NCBI GenBank assembly: GCA_031271045.1
Contig: JAISWO010000044.1
Coordinates: 1-43,972, forward strand
Length of the DNA: 43,972 nucleotides
Direction: 5' to 3'
Source of the DNA: Tannerellaceae bacterium
GTDB lineage: Bacteria; Bacteroidota; Bacteroidia; Bacteroidales; Tannerellaceae
Positions 10,018 through 18,923 of the stretch are shown one piece after another. How positions within the stretch are numbered: position 1 is the stretch's first letter; every line of letters starts with the position of its first letter. The notes beneath the pieces were generated by a model. The model made no database searches. It saw only the letters and a program-made list of their open reading frames with translations, and was not told the origin of the DNA. Made by a program: the position numbers and the translations under genes.

Positions 10018-11094
10018 TTATCTGAGTACTCTTGCATTTCCTTTCCAGATACTCCATACCTGGTCTTCGTCGGCGGGCTGGCCGTAGTCGGTCAGGAAGG
10101 TGGTAGCCAAGGCGCCTGTTGCCCATCCGAACTGTGCCCATTGCTCCGGCTCCCATCCTCGGAGGATACCGTAGAGCAAGCCTCCCACGAAGCCGTCTCC
10201 GCCGCCGATGCGGTCGAGCACGTTGATGGGGCGCGGTTCGACCACGTGCCAGTTGTCACCTTCGAGCAGGATGGCTCCCCAGTGATGATTGTTGGCGCTG
10301 ACGACTTCGCGCAGGGTGGTGGCGAATACAGAGGCGCCGGGATAGATCTTTTTCACGTTTCGTATCATGCCCTTGAAGCTATCTATTTTGGCGGCGATGT
10401 CTTTTCCTCCGGCTTCAGGCCCTTCGATACCGAGGCAGAGTTGGAAATCTTCCTCATTACCGACCAGTATATCGGAGATGGAGGCTATTTCCTTGAATAT
10501 CTCGCTCAGTTCCTGTTCGCGTCCTTTCCAGAAGGAAGCCCTAAAGTTGAGGTCGAAGGAGATGGCGGTGCCGTATTTCCTGGCCGTGCGCGCCAGGCAG
10601 AGGCAGAAGCGACTGGTTTCGGCCGACAGTGCCCCGATCAGTCCCGACAGGTGGAGGATCTGCACACCTTCCTGTCCGAAGAGACGTTCCAGGTCGAAGT
10701 CCTCGATGTTGAGAGTACGTCCTACTTCGCCGCTCCGGTCGTTCCAGACCCGCGGGCCCCGTGATCCGAAGCCGCTATCGGCGATATTGATCTGGTGGCG
10801 GAATCCCCAGGGGCCTCCTTGTTCTACTTCTTTTCCCTCGTAGGCGATGTTGCGGCTGCGGAGGTTGTCTTTGATAAACCGGGCGATCGGGCTATCTTTC
10901 ACGAAGGTGGTGAGAACTTTGACGGGCAGTCCCAGATAGGCTGCTACGCTGGCTACGTTGGACTCGGCGCTGGTGGCCTGCATAAACAGGAGGTCGCTTT
11001 TGTGTACCGGCTGTCCCTGGGCTGTGGGCGTCAGCCGGATGCCCATACTGGTAGGGACGACCAACGACCATTGGTATTTGTCTTTTAGTTGCAT
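10018..11094 (-). CDS. kdgK: 2-dehydro-3-deoxygluconokinase (PfkB family)
   Basis: The 358-residue protein is a PfkB/ribokinase-fold sugar kinase that most resembles KDG kinase, which makes KDPG for the Entner-Doudoroff aldolase. The catalytic motif is DRIGGGD at 294-300 (Asp300 as base), a GGGD variant of the usual GAGD. The substrate-side residues lie in SAESNVASVAAYLGLPVKVLT near 42-62 and DLNFRASFWKG near 181-191. No signal peptide is present, so the enzyme is cytoplasmic. It lies 22 bp downstream of the LacI-type regulator and 14 bp upstream of the LarA-family gene. No KDPG aldolase (eda) or mannonate dehydratase (uxuA) is in the window. A different ketose or sugar-acid kinase activity cannot be excluded. 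Confidence 0.8.
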   Translation of the reverse strand: MQLKDKYQWSLVVPTSMGIRLTPTAQGQPVHKSDLLFMQATSAESNVASVAAYLGLPVKVLTTFVKDSPIARFIKDNLRSRNIAYEGKEVEQGGPWGFRHQINIADSGFGSRGPRVWNDRSGEVGRTLNIEDFDLERLFGQEGVQILHLSGLIGALSAETSRFCLCLARTARKYGTAISFDLNFRASFWKGREQELSEIFKEIASISDILVGNEEDFQLCLGIEGPEAGGKDIAAKIDSFKGMIRNVKKIYPGASVFATTLREVVSANNHHWGAILLEGDNWHVVEPRPINVLDRIGGGDGFVGGLLYGILRGWEPEQWAQFGWATGALATTFLTDYGQPADEDQVWSIWKGNARVLR

Positions 11095-11116
11095 GATTAT
11101 ATAATGTTTTTGTTCG

Positions 11117-12175
11117 CTAAATGTAGTTGTTGTAATAGGCTATGTTTTCTTTCACCAGGATGTCGATGGGCATGTAGTTGATCTGTTCGATTTCTTCTTT
11201 CATAACCAGATAGCGGAACAAGGCCTTGATAGCGTTCAGCCCCTGCACTTCGGGCCGTTGGGCGATCAGGTGGGTGATCAGGCCGCTCCGGAGGTACCGG
11301 ATGTTGTTGTCGAGAACGTCGTAGCCGATGAGTTTGAAGTCTTTGGCGGCCTCGTTCTTTTCGAGGTGTTTGCCCAGGAGGTAGGCGCGCGAGTTGAAGA
11401 TGACGCCGGCTTTCACCTGTGGATTCGTTTGGAAGAAAGAGGCCAGCAAGGCTTCGTTCTCGCTGTCTTTTCCGACATGAATCTTCACCTGGCATATCCG
11501 TCCCTGGTGGTTATGCTGCTTGAGGTAGTCGCAGAACCCTTTTTCCCTCTGGGTGACTTGCGTCGAGTTGAGTTCGTCTGTGCGGTTGGAATAAAAGATG
11601 ACGATGTCGTCGTCCGGTTTTATCTGCCCGGACATCAGCCGTCCGGCAATGTGTCCCGAATCATACGAGTGTGTCCCGTAGTAGGAGATGCAGCGTATGT
11701 TTTCGATATAAGCGTCGATCAGCACATAGGGGATGCTCAATCCGTCCAGGATGGATGTCAGCTCGATCACGCTTTCGCGAAAGAGCGTAGCAATCACGAC
11801 GCCCTGGCAGTCGGTTTCTGCTATCAGGGGAATCAGTGCGTCGAAGCTGCTTTTGTCGTATTGGTCGAAGTAGAGCCGGTCGATGGCTATATTGTAGCTG
11901 AACAGTTCCTGTTCCGCCTTGTTGACGCCTTCGGCTATCTTAGTCCAGTATTCGCCTTTGGCCAGATGAGGAGTCAGCGTAACGAGGTTGTACTTTTTCT
12001 TTAAGGCCAGTGAGCGGGCGATCAGATTGGGATGATAATTAATCATCTTCAACACCTTTTCTACTTTCTCTTGCGCTTCGGTGGATACCTTTCCACGTTT
12101 ATGTAAGATTCTGTCCACTGTTCCGGTAGATACCCCCGACAGGTTGGCAATGTCTTTGATTCGATATGTTCTCAT
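11117..12175 (-). CDS. LacI-family transcriptional regulator
   Basis: The 352-residue protein has an N-terminal LacI helix-turn-helix (YRIKDIANLSGVSTGTVDRIL, residues 4-24) with the hinge segment NYHPNLIARSLALKKKY. A periplasmic-binding-protein-like effector domain follows (about 60-350). The GTVDRIL helix places it near the sugar-acid or xylose-responsive LacI members seen in Bacteroidota. The start at 12175 puts the HTH at the usual position, and an in-frame upstream ATG lies between the -7 box and that start. It heads the run lacI-kdgK-larA-like-pdxB and probably regulates it, with a KDG-pathway sugar or sugar acid as inducer (inference). Confidence 0.88.
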   Translation of the reverse strand: MRTYRIKDIANLSGVSTGTVDRILHKRGKVSTEAQEKVEKVLKMINYHPNLIARSLALKKKYNLVTLTPHLAKGEYWTKIAEGVNKAEQELFSYNIAIDRLYFDQYDKSSFDALIPLIAETDCQGVVIATLFRESVIELTSILDGLSIPYVLIDAYIENIRCISYYGTHSYDSGHIAGRLMSGQIKPDDDIVIFYSNRTDELNSTQVTQREKGFCDYLKQHNHQGRICQVKIHVGKDSENEALLASFFQTNPQVKAGVIFNSRAYLLGKHLEKNEAAKDFKLIGYDVLDNNIRYLRSGLITHLIAQRPEVQGLNAIKALFRYLVMKEEIEQINYMPIDILVKENIAYYNNYI

Positions 12176-12205
12176 GTTCTGTTCTTGTTGTGTTCGCCTA
12201 CAGGG

Positions 12206-12213
12206 CAAATATA
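12206..12213 (-). promoter_or_regulatory. -7 box of the lacI-kdgK operon
   Basis: TATATTTG on the minus strand is an exact match to TAnnTTTG, placed 30 nt before the start at 12175. The nearest TTG is only 16 nt upstream, so the -33 element is weak. Confidence 0.5.
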
Positions 12214-12250
12214 GAGGAAAAACTTATAACAAAGAAAAAGAGTGTAAAGA

Positions 12251-12294
12251 AAAACGGCAAGGATGTCGCTTGTCGCTTGTATCCTTGCCGTTCT
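12251..12294 (-). terminator. Rho-independent terminator of the SusC/SusD operon
   Basis: AACGGCAAGGAT (12253-12264) and ATCCTTGCCGTT (12281-12292) form a perfect 12-bp stem with a 16-nt loop. On the minus strand the stem is followed by TTTTTCTTT, the classic form, just after the SusD stop codon. Confidence 0.85.
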
Positions 12295-12306
12295 TTCATG
12301 CAAACC

Positions 12307-14139
12307 TTATTCCCATCCAAAGGGTTGTTTCAGTTGTGGATTGAGCAGCAACTGTTGTTTGGGTATGGGCAGGTAATAATATAGAGGGGAGACAAAGGTG
12401 CGCGGATTCTTTTGGTAGGCGATAAAGGATACAAAACCCTTTGTGCCTTCGCTCAGATAGAAGCCTTCGTCTGCTCCGTCTTTTGTTTTCAGGTAGTAAT
12501 AGGAGAGGTTTTTCTTCTCTTCGTCTGTCAGATGAGCGATCGGTGTCGTATCATCGGGAGAGGGCAATATGGCCAGGTCGGGTTTACCGTCGCCGCTCAT
12601 ATCGTAGGCGCCCAGATAGGGGATATAGATGCCCTGGTTGTTGTCGGCAAAGTGTTCTCCGGCCGCCCATCGTTTCAGGTCGTTCGCGCGGAGTCCTTCG
12701 CAGGAGAGTTCGACGCGTCTTTCCCTTCGTATTTCCAGCAGGACGCCTTTATTTTCGCCCGATACGTTCGGGTAATAGGCAGCCAGGACGGGATCAATGG
12801 TGGTATTTGCCTTGTTCATATCCAGCCGGGGCATACCGACGCGGTCTCTCAGCCGATTGAGGCTGTTGTCCAGGTCGGTCTGGGCGAGGGTTCCCAGCTC
12901 TGCTTTGGCTTCGGCATAAATCAGGACGGTTTCTCCCAGGCGGAAGATGGGCAGGGAGGTGTAATCCAGGTTCCAACCTCCGCGTAAGGCTTCGTCTTTG
13001 GCGAAGTATTTGATCTGTCCGTATCCGCCGGACTTGATGCTCGGCAGTTCCGGCAGGCTTTCTTCTGTCCTTTTGAAGCCGGGGTAACAGATGGTCTCGG
13101 CCATGCGCGGGTCTCTGTTCTCGAACACTTCCGTATAGGTTTTCCGGTCGTATCCTTTTACTTGGGTGAAAGGCGTTCCGTCGGCCATCAGGAATGATTC
13201 CATCAGGCTGCGGCTTAACGACCATTGCCAGTTCAGTACGGTATTGGTGTTGTTCGATATGCCCAGGTCCTTATTGGAGGCCTGTTGGAGGATTATTTCC
13301 TTGTTGCTGTCCAGAGCCGGTGAAGTGAACAAGGCTCCGTAGGCGGCGCCGTTGCTGCCGGTGATGGCAAATTCGCCGCTGTTCATGATCTGCTCGCAAG
13401 CCCAGACGGCTTTTTCGAGGAAGGGTTTATAGCTGTCCGTCAGGTTCAGTTCCTGGTGGTACTTGCGGTAGGTTCCTTCGTGCAGGCAGATGCGTGCCAT
13501 GAACGCCAGTGCGGCGTAGCGGTTGATTCTTGTTTTTGTCTTCAGGTCGGGTTTGATATTCTCGACGGCGAATTGCAGGTCGCTCAGGATAGAATCGACG
13601 ACCAGGCTTCGCGGATCAGCGGCCTTGTAGAGGAGTTCATCTTCTGTCTCCAAGGGGCGGTTATACCAGGGTACGTCCGAGTAGAAGCATACTTTCTCGA
13701 AGTAGAATTTGGCCCGGAAGAATTTGGCGATCCCGATGTAGTGATTGATGTCGGCCTGCGCTCCGGTAGCCTTCCCGGCGTTGACCAGGAAGAAGTTGAT
13801 TGACCGCAGCTTGTTCCAGTTATCCCATCCTTTGATGTTGGAAGAAGAGATATTCCCGATCACAACCTGGTCCATCGAAACGATCATCTGATCGTTCGAG
13901 ATAGAGCCGGTATGGACAGAGATGTTGTCGGATCCATAGTCGGCATAAGTGGCGGGGATGTAGCTGTAAAAGCCGTTCGTATAGGTTTCCAGGTCGGAGA
14001 CCGTATAGAAAAACTCCTTGTCTGTAATCTCTGTTTTCGGGTACAGGTCCATAAAGTCCGAGTCGCACGACGGAAGCAGGAAGATATACAGAGACAAAAC
14101 GCTCAGGATAATTGCATGGATTGCATTAATTCGTTTCAT
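12307..14139 (-). CDS. SusD/RagB-family nutrient-binding lipoprotein
   Basis: The 610-residue protein is a surface lipoprotein of the SusD family that caps a SusC-type transporter and captures its substrate. A signal peptide ends in the lipobox LLPSC with Cys25 acylated, followed by DSDFMDLYPKTEITDKEFF, the characteristic SusD start. TPR-like helices fill the N-terminal half (WDNWNKLRSINFFLVNAGKA, IGIAKFFRAKFYF). The conserved YAEAKAELG, LNRLRDRVGMP and EIRRERRVELSCEG segments occupy the C-terminal SusD/RagB domain. It follows the SusC gene by 12 bp. There is no adjacent glycosidase, sulfatase or peptidase, so the ligand cannot be deduced; a non-glycan substrate or host-derived oligomer is possible. 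Confidence 0.95.
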   Translation of the reverse strand: MKRINAIHAIILSVLSLYIFLLPSCDSDFMDLYPKTEITDKEFFYTVSDLETYTNGFYSYIPATYADYGSDNISVHTGSISNDQMIVSMDQVVIGNISSSNIKGWDNWNKLRSINFFLVNAGKATGAQADINHYIGIAKFFRAKFYFEKVCFYSDVPWYNRPLETEDELLYKAADPRSLVVDSILSDLQFAVENIKPDLKTKTRINRYAALAFMARICLHEGTYRKYHQELNLTDSYKPFLEKAVWACEQIMNSGEFAITGSNGAAYGALFTSPALDSNKEIILQQASNKDLGISNNTNTVLNWQWSLSRSLMESFLMADGTPFTQVKGYDRKTYTEVFENRDPRMAETICYPGFKRTEESLPELPSIKSGGYGQIKYFAKDEALRGGWNLDYTSLPIFRLGETVLIYAEAKAELGTLAQTDLDNSLNRLRDRVGMPRLDMNKANTTIDPVLAAYYPNVSGENKGVLLEIRRERRVELSCEGLRANDLKRWAAGEHFADNNQGIYIPYLGAYDMSGDGKPDLAILPSPDDTTPIAHLTDEEKKNLSYYYLKTKDGADEGFYLSEGTKGFVSFIAYQKNPRTFVSPLYYYLPIPKQQLLLNPQLKQPFGWE

Positions 14140-14151
14140 GTGATTGATGGT

Positions 14152-17100
14152 TTAAAAGGTGATGTTTAAGCCCAAAGAATAGGTTCTTTGCATAGGATAT
14201 GTGCCGGAATTATAACCGTTATAGCTTTTGTGCACTATTTCGGGGTCCAGGTCGATGTCCTTTTCCAGATTACTGAACGTGAGTACGTTCTCGGCGCTGA
14301 AATACACTTTCGCATGTTCGATCTTTATTTTGTTCAGCAGCGTCCGAGGTAAGGTATATCCCAGCGTCAGGTTCTTCAGGCGCAGGTAAGAGGCATCTTG
14401 CAGGTATTTCGTTTGCGGGGCGCTGAGTTCTTCGTTGGCGTCTTCCGCTATATAGGCTTTCATGCGGGGGAAATAACCATCGGGCTTCTCAGGCGTCCAG
14501 TGATCGAGGTTCTTTTTTGTCACGTTGGTCCAAGGCTGTGCATACATGCCCCAGAAATAAATACTGGCGGCGCCCGGATACCAGTCGCGTTTGCCGATTC
14601 CCTGGAACAAGGCGCGCAGGTCGAAGCCTTTCCATTCGCCGTACAATTCGAAGCTGTACGGGTAGCGGATCTCGCTGTTGCCGATTATTTCCCGGTCGCC
14701 GGGTTTGTCGACGGTCTTATCGCCGAAGTCGATCTTGTTGTCGCCGTTCAGGTCTTTGAAGCGGGTATCACCTACGTAGAACTTATAGCTCTGGTCATCC
14801 GTACCGACGGCGCTTTGGTCCAGTTTTTTCAGTTCTTCTTCGTTCTGGAAAAATCCGTCGTTGATGAAGCCCCATATTTCGCCTATCTGTTGTCCTTCGT
14901 AATAGTTGGAAAGGAGTCTGCCGGGGTTGTCGAATTTGGTGATGAAGGATTTACTATCGGCCAGCATCACTTTGACAGACCAGTTGAAGGGCGCATTAGC
15001 GAGGGTGAACCTGTCTCTCCATCCGACTGTCAATTCCCAACCTTGGGTCTTCAGGTTGGCGGCATTTGTTTTGGGCGCTGTGGCGCCGAAGACGGCCGGA
15101 AGTTCTTTGCTGTACGTGAGCATATCGTCCGTGTAGCGTACGTAACGGTCGAAAGCCAGGTCGAACTTTCCGTTGAAGAGTCCGATGTCAATACCGCCGT
15201 TGATGGTCCTTACCTTTTCCCAGGTGAGAGATGAGGATACGACGCCCGGTTGGCCGACCAGGATGGGAAGCGCGCCGTCGAGTATCTGCGATGTTTTTCC
15301 GGAGGTCATGTAAGGAATATAGGGGTAATAGATCGGATTGTCGCTACCGTCTACCATGGTTTGGTTGCCCAGGGAACCGTAGGAGGCGCGAACCTTAAGG
15401 TTCGAGACCTTCAACGTATTGGCAATGTCGGCGAAGAATTTTTCGTTCACGACCAACCATCCGGCAGAGGCCGAGGGGAAAAATCCGTAGCGGTCGTCAG
15501 CCGGGAAGCGGGAGGATCCGTCGTAGCGTCCGTTAAATTCGACGATGTACCGGTTGTCGAAGATATAGTTGACCCTTCCGAAGACACCTTGCAGAGCAAG
15601 CTGTGCACGGCTGTTGGATACCGTTGCCGCGCCGGTGGCCAGGTTGATTTCGGGCAGGGAGTTGGAGATAAGGACGTCCTTCTTCGACTTATAAACATCA
15701 ATGTAGGTCAACTCGCGGTTGTAACCGGCCATGACGTTGAGGAAGTGCTTCTGTTGGAAGGTTTTCGTAAAGTTCGTATAAACATTGTATACGCTGTAAC
15801 GATTTTCACGGGCTTCAAATTCTGCATAGGAGGTACTTCCTCTATCGCTGAGGGAGTAGAGGAGCGGTTGATTCGGTCCGGTGCGATAGGGGACGGGGAG
15901 GTTAAATTTGTCGCGGTTGAAGTTCGCCATCCGGAAGTTGCCGTCGGCATTGATGGTCCAAACGTCTTTGATCAGATCCACCTGCGTGGTGAGCGAGACT
16001 TGGGTTTCGTTCCGTCGGTCGAGGCGTCGTCCTCCATCTTGCGTGGCTCCCAGGACGGAGGCGCCGGTGGCGGTCCATGTTCCGTCCGGGTTACGGGGCA
16101 GATCGGTAGAACTCATGCGGTTGATGTTCCAGTTGAAGAGGCCGTCGAGGAAAGAAGGCGAGTCGTAGTTCGTATTCACGTACGAGATGTTGGCGCCAAC
16201 TTTCCACCAGTTGGTAAGCGACATATCGCCCTTGGCTCTGAAATTATACCGCTGCATGACGTCTTTGCCGTAGCGCAACAAACCATCTTCCTTGTAGTAG
16301 CTACCGGAGACGTAATAGGAAAGTTTTTCGTCCCATTTCGAGACATTGATGTTGGCCGTATACGAAGGAGCGGCGTTTTTGTATCCCTCTTCGATCCAGT
16401 CGGTTTCACCGTAGTATGCCCACTGGTTCGGGTTGTTGGGGTTAGGAGTTACGCGGGCGAGGCTGGGATCCTTCGAGAGCTGACGTGCGTATTCGAGCTG
16501 CTGTTCGCTGAAGATGGGGGCCAGCGGCGTGCGCGCCAGGTTCTTGGTCTCCATAACCTGGAGTACGTCGGTGATGATTTCCGGACGTATGCCGCGGTCG
16601 CGGATGGCGTAGTTGCCGCTGAAGTTGACCTTGATGTCTTTGTTATTCTGGCTGGCTCTTTTTGTGGTCACCAGCACAACTCCGAAGGCAGCACGCGCAC
16701 CGTAGATGGCGGCCGAGGAAGCATCCTTGAGGACGGAGATGTTTTCGATGTCGTCCGGATTGATACGCGAGAGTTCTTCGCTTGACATGGGGACGTTGTC
16801 GACCAGGATGAAGGCTTCGCCGCCGTTGATAGAGGTGAATCCGCGGATATTGATTTTGGGCGCGGCGTCGGCTCGTCCTGTGGTGTTGGTAATGTTGAGG
16901 TTAGGAACCAAACCTTGCAAGCCTCTGTTGACATTGCTGACGGGTCTGCTTGCAAGCGCTTCTCCGGATACGGCCTGTACGGCGCCCGAAAGGTTTACTT
17001 TCTTTTGTACGCCATAACCGATGACGACCACTTCGCTCAGCGCCTGGGTGTTCTCTTCGATCCTGATTTGGATGGAAGAGCGGTTGCCTACGGCCGTTTC

Positions 17101-17613
17101 CGAGGTTATGTAGCCGATGTAGGAGACAACGAGGGTGGCGTTGCCGGCAACGGAGAGGGTGAAATCACCGTCGATGTTGGTGATCGTCCCGTTGGAGGTG
17201 CCTTTTTCCATTACATTGGCGCCGATGATGGGTTCGTTGTTGCGGTCAACGACACTTCCGGTCACCACTTTCCTGTTGTTCGTTACCTGTTGCTGCGCCA
17301 CTCTTTCCGGCGTGAGCGCCACCTGGTTGTTTTCTCTGATGGTGTACGACAAGCCGGCTTGCTTGGCGATCCGGTTCAACACATTCTCCAGGCTTTCGTC
17401 GGAGACGTTGATGGAAACAATAGTTTCCAATCCCTGAAGATCGTCGCTATAAAAGAAACGATATTCGCTGATCTTTTCGATCTCTTTGATCACTTCCCTT
17501 ACTGTTTGATTCTTTGCAGAGAAGGTGATTTGGGCAATTGCAGCACAGTGGAATGGTATCAGCACGCACAGGCAGACTATTGTCCGTAAAAATAATTGCT
17601 TAATGCTACTCAT
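14152..17613 (-). CDS. SusC/RagA TonB-linked transporter with STN signalling domain
   Basis: The 1153-residue protein is an outer-membrane TonB-dependent importer. A signal peptide (about 1-28) precedes an STN domain (about 29-100, ITFSAKNQTVREVIKEIEKIS), which links transporter occupancy to an anti-sigma factor. A carboxypeptidase-like domain follows (VTGSVVDRNNEPIIGANVMEKGT, about 116-190). The TonB-box region EVVVIGYG is at 194-201. The plug (VSNVNRGLQGLVPNLNI, SVLKDASSAAIYGARAAFGVVLVTTK) and the beta-barrel end in YSLGLNITF. The STN domain together with the FecR and ECF genes upstream forms a classic transcriptional signalling relay. It forms an operon with the SusD gene. Confidence 0.97.
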   Translation of the reverse strand: MSSIKQLFLRTIVCLCVLIPFHCAAIAQITFSAKNQTVREVIKEIEKISEYRFFYSDDLQGLETIVSINVSDESLENVLNRIAKQAGLSYTIRENNQVALTPERVAQQQVTNNRKVVTGSVVDRNNEPIIGANVMEKGTSNGTITNIDGDFTLSVAGNATLVVSYIGYITSETAVGNRSSIQIRIEENTQALSEVVVIGYGVQKKVNLSGAVQAVSGEALASRPVSNVNRGLQGLVPNLNITNTTGRADAAPKINIRGFTSINGGEAFILVDNVPMSSEELSRINPDDIENISVLKDASSAAIYGARAAFGVVLVTTKRASQNNKDIKVNFSGNYAIRDRGIRPEIITDVLQVMETKNLARTPLAPIFSEQQLEYARQLSKDPSLARVTPNPNNPNQWAYYGETDWIEEGYKNAAPSYTANINVSKWDEKLSYYVSGSYYKEDGLLRYGKDVMQRYNFRAKGDMSLTNWWKVGANISYVNTNYDSPSFLDGLFNWNINRMSSTDLPRNPDGTWTATGASVLGATQDGGRRLDRRNETQVSLTTQVDLIKDVWTINADGNFRMANFNRDKFNLPVPYRTGPNQPLLYSLSDRGSTSYAEFEARENRYSVYNVYTNFTKTFQQKHFLNVMAGYNRELTYIDVYKSKKDVLISNSLPEINLATGAATVSNSRAQLALQGVFGRVNYIFDNRYIVEFNGRYDGSSRFPADDRYGFFPSASAGWLVVNEKFFADIANTLKVSNLKVRASYGSLGNQTMVDGSDNPIYYPYIPYMTSGKTSQILDGALPILVGQPGVVSSSLTWEKVRTINGGIDIGLFNGKFDLAFDRYVRYTDDMLTYSKELPAVFGATAPKTNAANLKTQGWELTVGWRDRFTLANAPFNWSVKVMLADSKSFITKFDNPGRLLSNYYEGQQIGEIWGFINDGFFQNEEELKKLDQSAVGTDDQSYKFYVGDTRFKDLNGDNKIDFGDKTVDKPGDREIIGNSEIRYPYSFELYGEWKGFDLRALFQGIGKRDWYPGAASIYFWGMYAQPWTNVTKKNLDHWTPEKPDGYFPRMKAYIAEDANEELSAPQTKYLQDASYLRLKNLTLGYTLPRTLLNKIKIEHAKVYFSAENVLTFSNLEKDIDLDPEIVHKSYNGYNSGTYPMQRTYSLGLNITF

Positions 17614-17829
17614 TTTGATGTTTTGTTTTGTAGGTACATATTAAATAATTCGTAACTTTATAAGCATAAATCATGCGGTGCCTTGCCGAACGGTTGCAAC
17701 CTGGCAGTTACGCGTTTGGGAGTTTTTGCATACGTATGATCTAAGTTTATAAATGTAGTTGGTAAGGGCGGTTTTCTTCTAAAGGAAGCCGTCCTTTGGT
17801 TTTTCTGTGTTATATCATAGGCATATGTA

Positions 17830-18738
17830 TTAGAAGTTTTTTTCGTTTAATATAATCGTATCCCCCACGGAGCGGTACGTGATGGGCGCTGTGAGGCTGA
17901 TGAGTTCGATGACATTGTCCAAACTATTGTTCTTGATGACGCCTGAGAAGCGGTAGTTCCTGATTTTATCCGACTGGAAGACGATCTCGACGTTGTACAT
18001 CCGGTTCAGCAAAACGGCTATCTCGTTCATTGTCTGGCGCTCAAAGGCTAATTCGTTGTCTCTCCACATCGAGGCGTAGGCGGCGTTTTCGGCGTGGGCG
18101 ACGGTCAGTTGCCCGTTCAGACGATTAAACGAGGCATAGTCTTCGGGCGCAAGCTTTTGCGCGAAGTCGCCGGCAGTTGTCCGGACGCTGCCGCTGAAGA
18201 GGGTGGCGATGACTTCTTTATCTTCTGCGTACGCTTTGATGTTGAAGGCCGTACCGAGGGCTTCGACGGCCATTTCGCCGGCTTGGACGACGAAGCGGTG
18301 GGCCGAGTCGGGGGCCACTTCAAAGTAGGCTTCGCCGGTGAGGACAAGCGAGCGTTCGCTCCGGCCGTAGTTGGCGGGGTAAATAATTTGCGAATGCGAG
18401 TTGAGCCATACTCTGCTGCCGTCGGGGAGGGTGAGATTGGCCCGCTGACCTTTGTCGGCAGAGACGGTAAAAGTCAGTTGCTCTGTCTGTGAATCGGTTG
18501 TCTCTCCCATATATTTGAGCGTATACAGATGAGATGCGAGGCCGACGCTGATCAGGGCGGCCACGGCTGCCGCATAAGGCATCCAGAGCCGGGTTTTTAT
18601 ACGGCGTCTGATGCGTTTGAGCATCCGCGTCCGTATTTCGTCCGGCAGGTCTTCCTGCGATGCCTCCAGCCATTTGGTGTGGTAGAAGGCTTGCAGTTTG
18701 CTTTGCGGTTCTTCCTGTTCCGTTCTTTTTTCATCCAT
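17830..18738 (-). CDS. FecR-family anti-sigma factor
   Basis: The 302-residue inner-membrane protein holds the cognate ECF sigma factor until the SusC STN domain signals. The N-terminal cytoplasmic part (1-50) is charged. A single membrane segment follows (about 53-73, WMPYAAAVAALISVGLASHLY). The periplasmic FecR domain has LPDGSRVWLNSHSQIIYPANYG and GEAYFEVAPDSAHRFVV. The C-terminal DUF4974/STN-like domain (about 225-300) includes ELAFERQTMNEIAVLLNRMYNV. Its expected partner sigma gene is not adjacent: a DUF6261 gene and a repeat array intervene. The 216-bp gap before the SusC gene probably holds the sigma-dependent promoter, which I could not pin down. Confidence 0.93.
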   Translation of the reverse strand: MDEKRTEQEEPQSKLQAFYHTKWLEASQEDLPDEIRTRMLKRIRRRIKTRLWMPYAAAVAALISVGLASHLYTLKYMGETTDSQTEQLTFTVSADKGQRANLTLPDGSRVWLNSHSQIIYPANYGRSERSLVLTGEAYFEVAPDSAHRFVVQAGEMAVEALGTAFNIKAYAEDKEVIATLFSGSVRTTAGDFAQKLAPEDYASFNRLNGQLTVAHAENAAYASMWRDNELAFERQTMNEIAVLLNRMYNVEIVFQSDKIRNYRFSGVIKNNSLDNVIELISLTAPITYRSVGDTIILNEKNF

Positions 18739-18853
18739 AGATATATTTCTCCTTTATATAGTATATCTCCGGCGGGCCTCGATCCCTTACAGCGGGGTGA
18801 AAAATATAGTTTTTTTAACTTTCTTTCCTGATTATTGGACTGCCGGAAACGAC

Positions 18854-18883
18854 GGAGCCCCTTGCCATATGTGGCAAGAGGCC
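18854..18883 (-). terminator. Hairpin downstream of the DUF6261 gene
   Basis: CTTGCCA (18861-18867) and TGGCAAG (18872-18878) form a perfect stem with a TATG loop, extended by partial pairing of the flanking GGAGCCC and GGCCC. It lies between the DUF6261 stop and the FecR start. No T-run follows. Confidence 0.45.
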
Positions 18884-18923
18884 CGTTGGATATGTTGTCG
18901 CCCTGTCTGTCCGGACGGCGGGG

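Noticed and set aside
10004-10156. 51-codon N-terminal extension of the LarA-family protein
   Set aside because: It overlaps the kdgK 3' end and has the arginine-rich look of an out-of-frame reading; the start at 10003 fits the family.
17614-17829. Promoter of the SusC operon in the 216-bp gap
   Set aside because: No convincing TAnnTTTG box, and the ECF sigma consensus is unknown; an imperfect stem near 17770-17800 is too weak to call.
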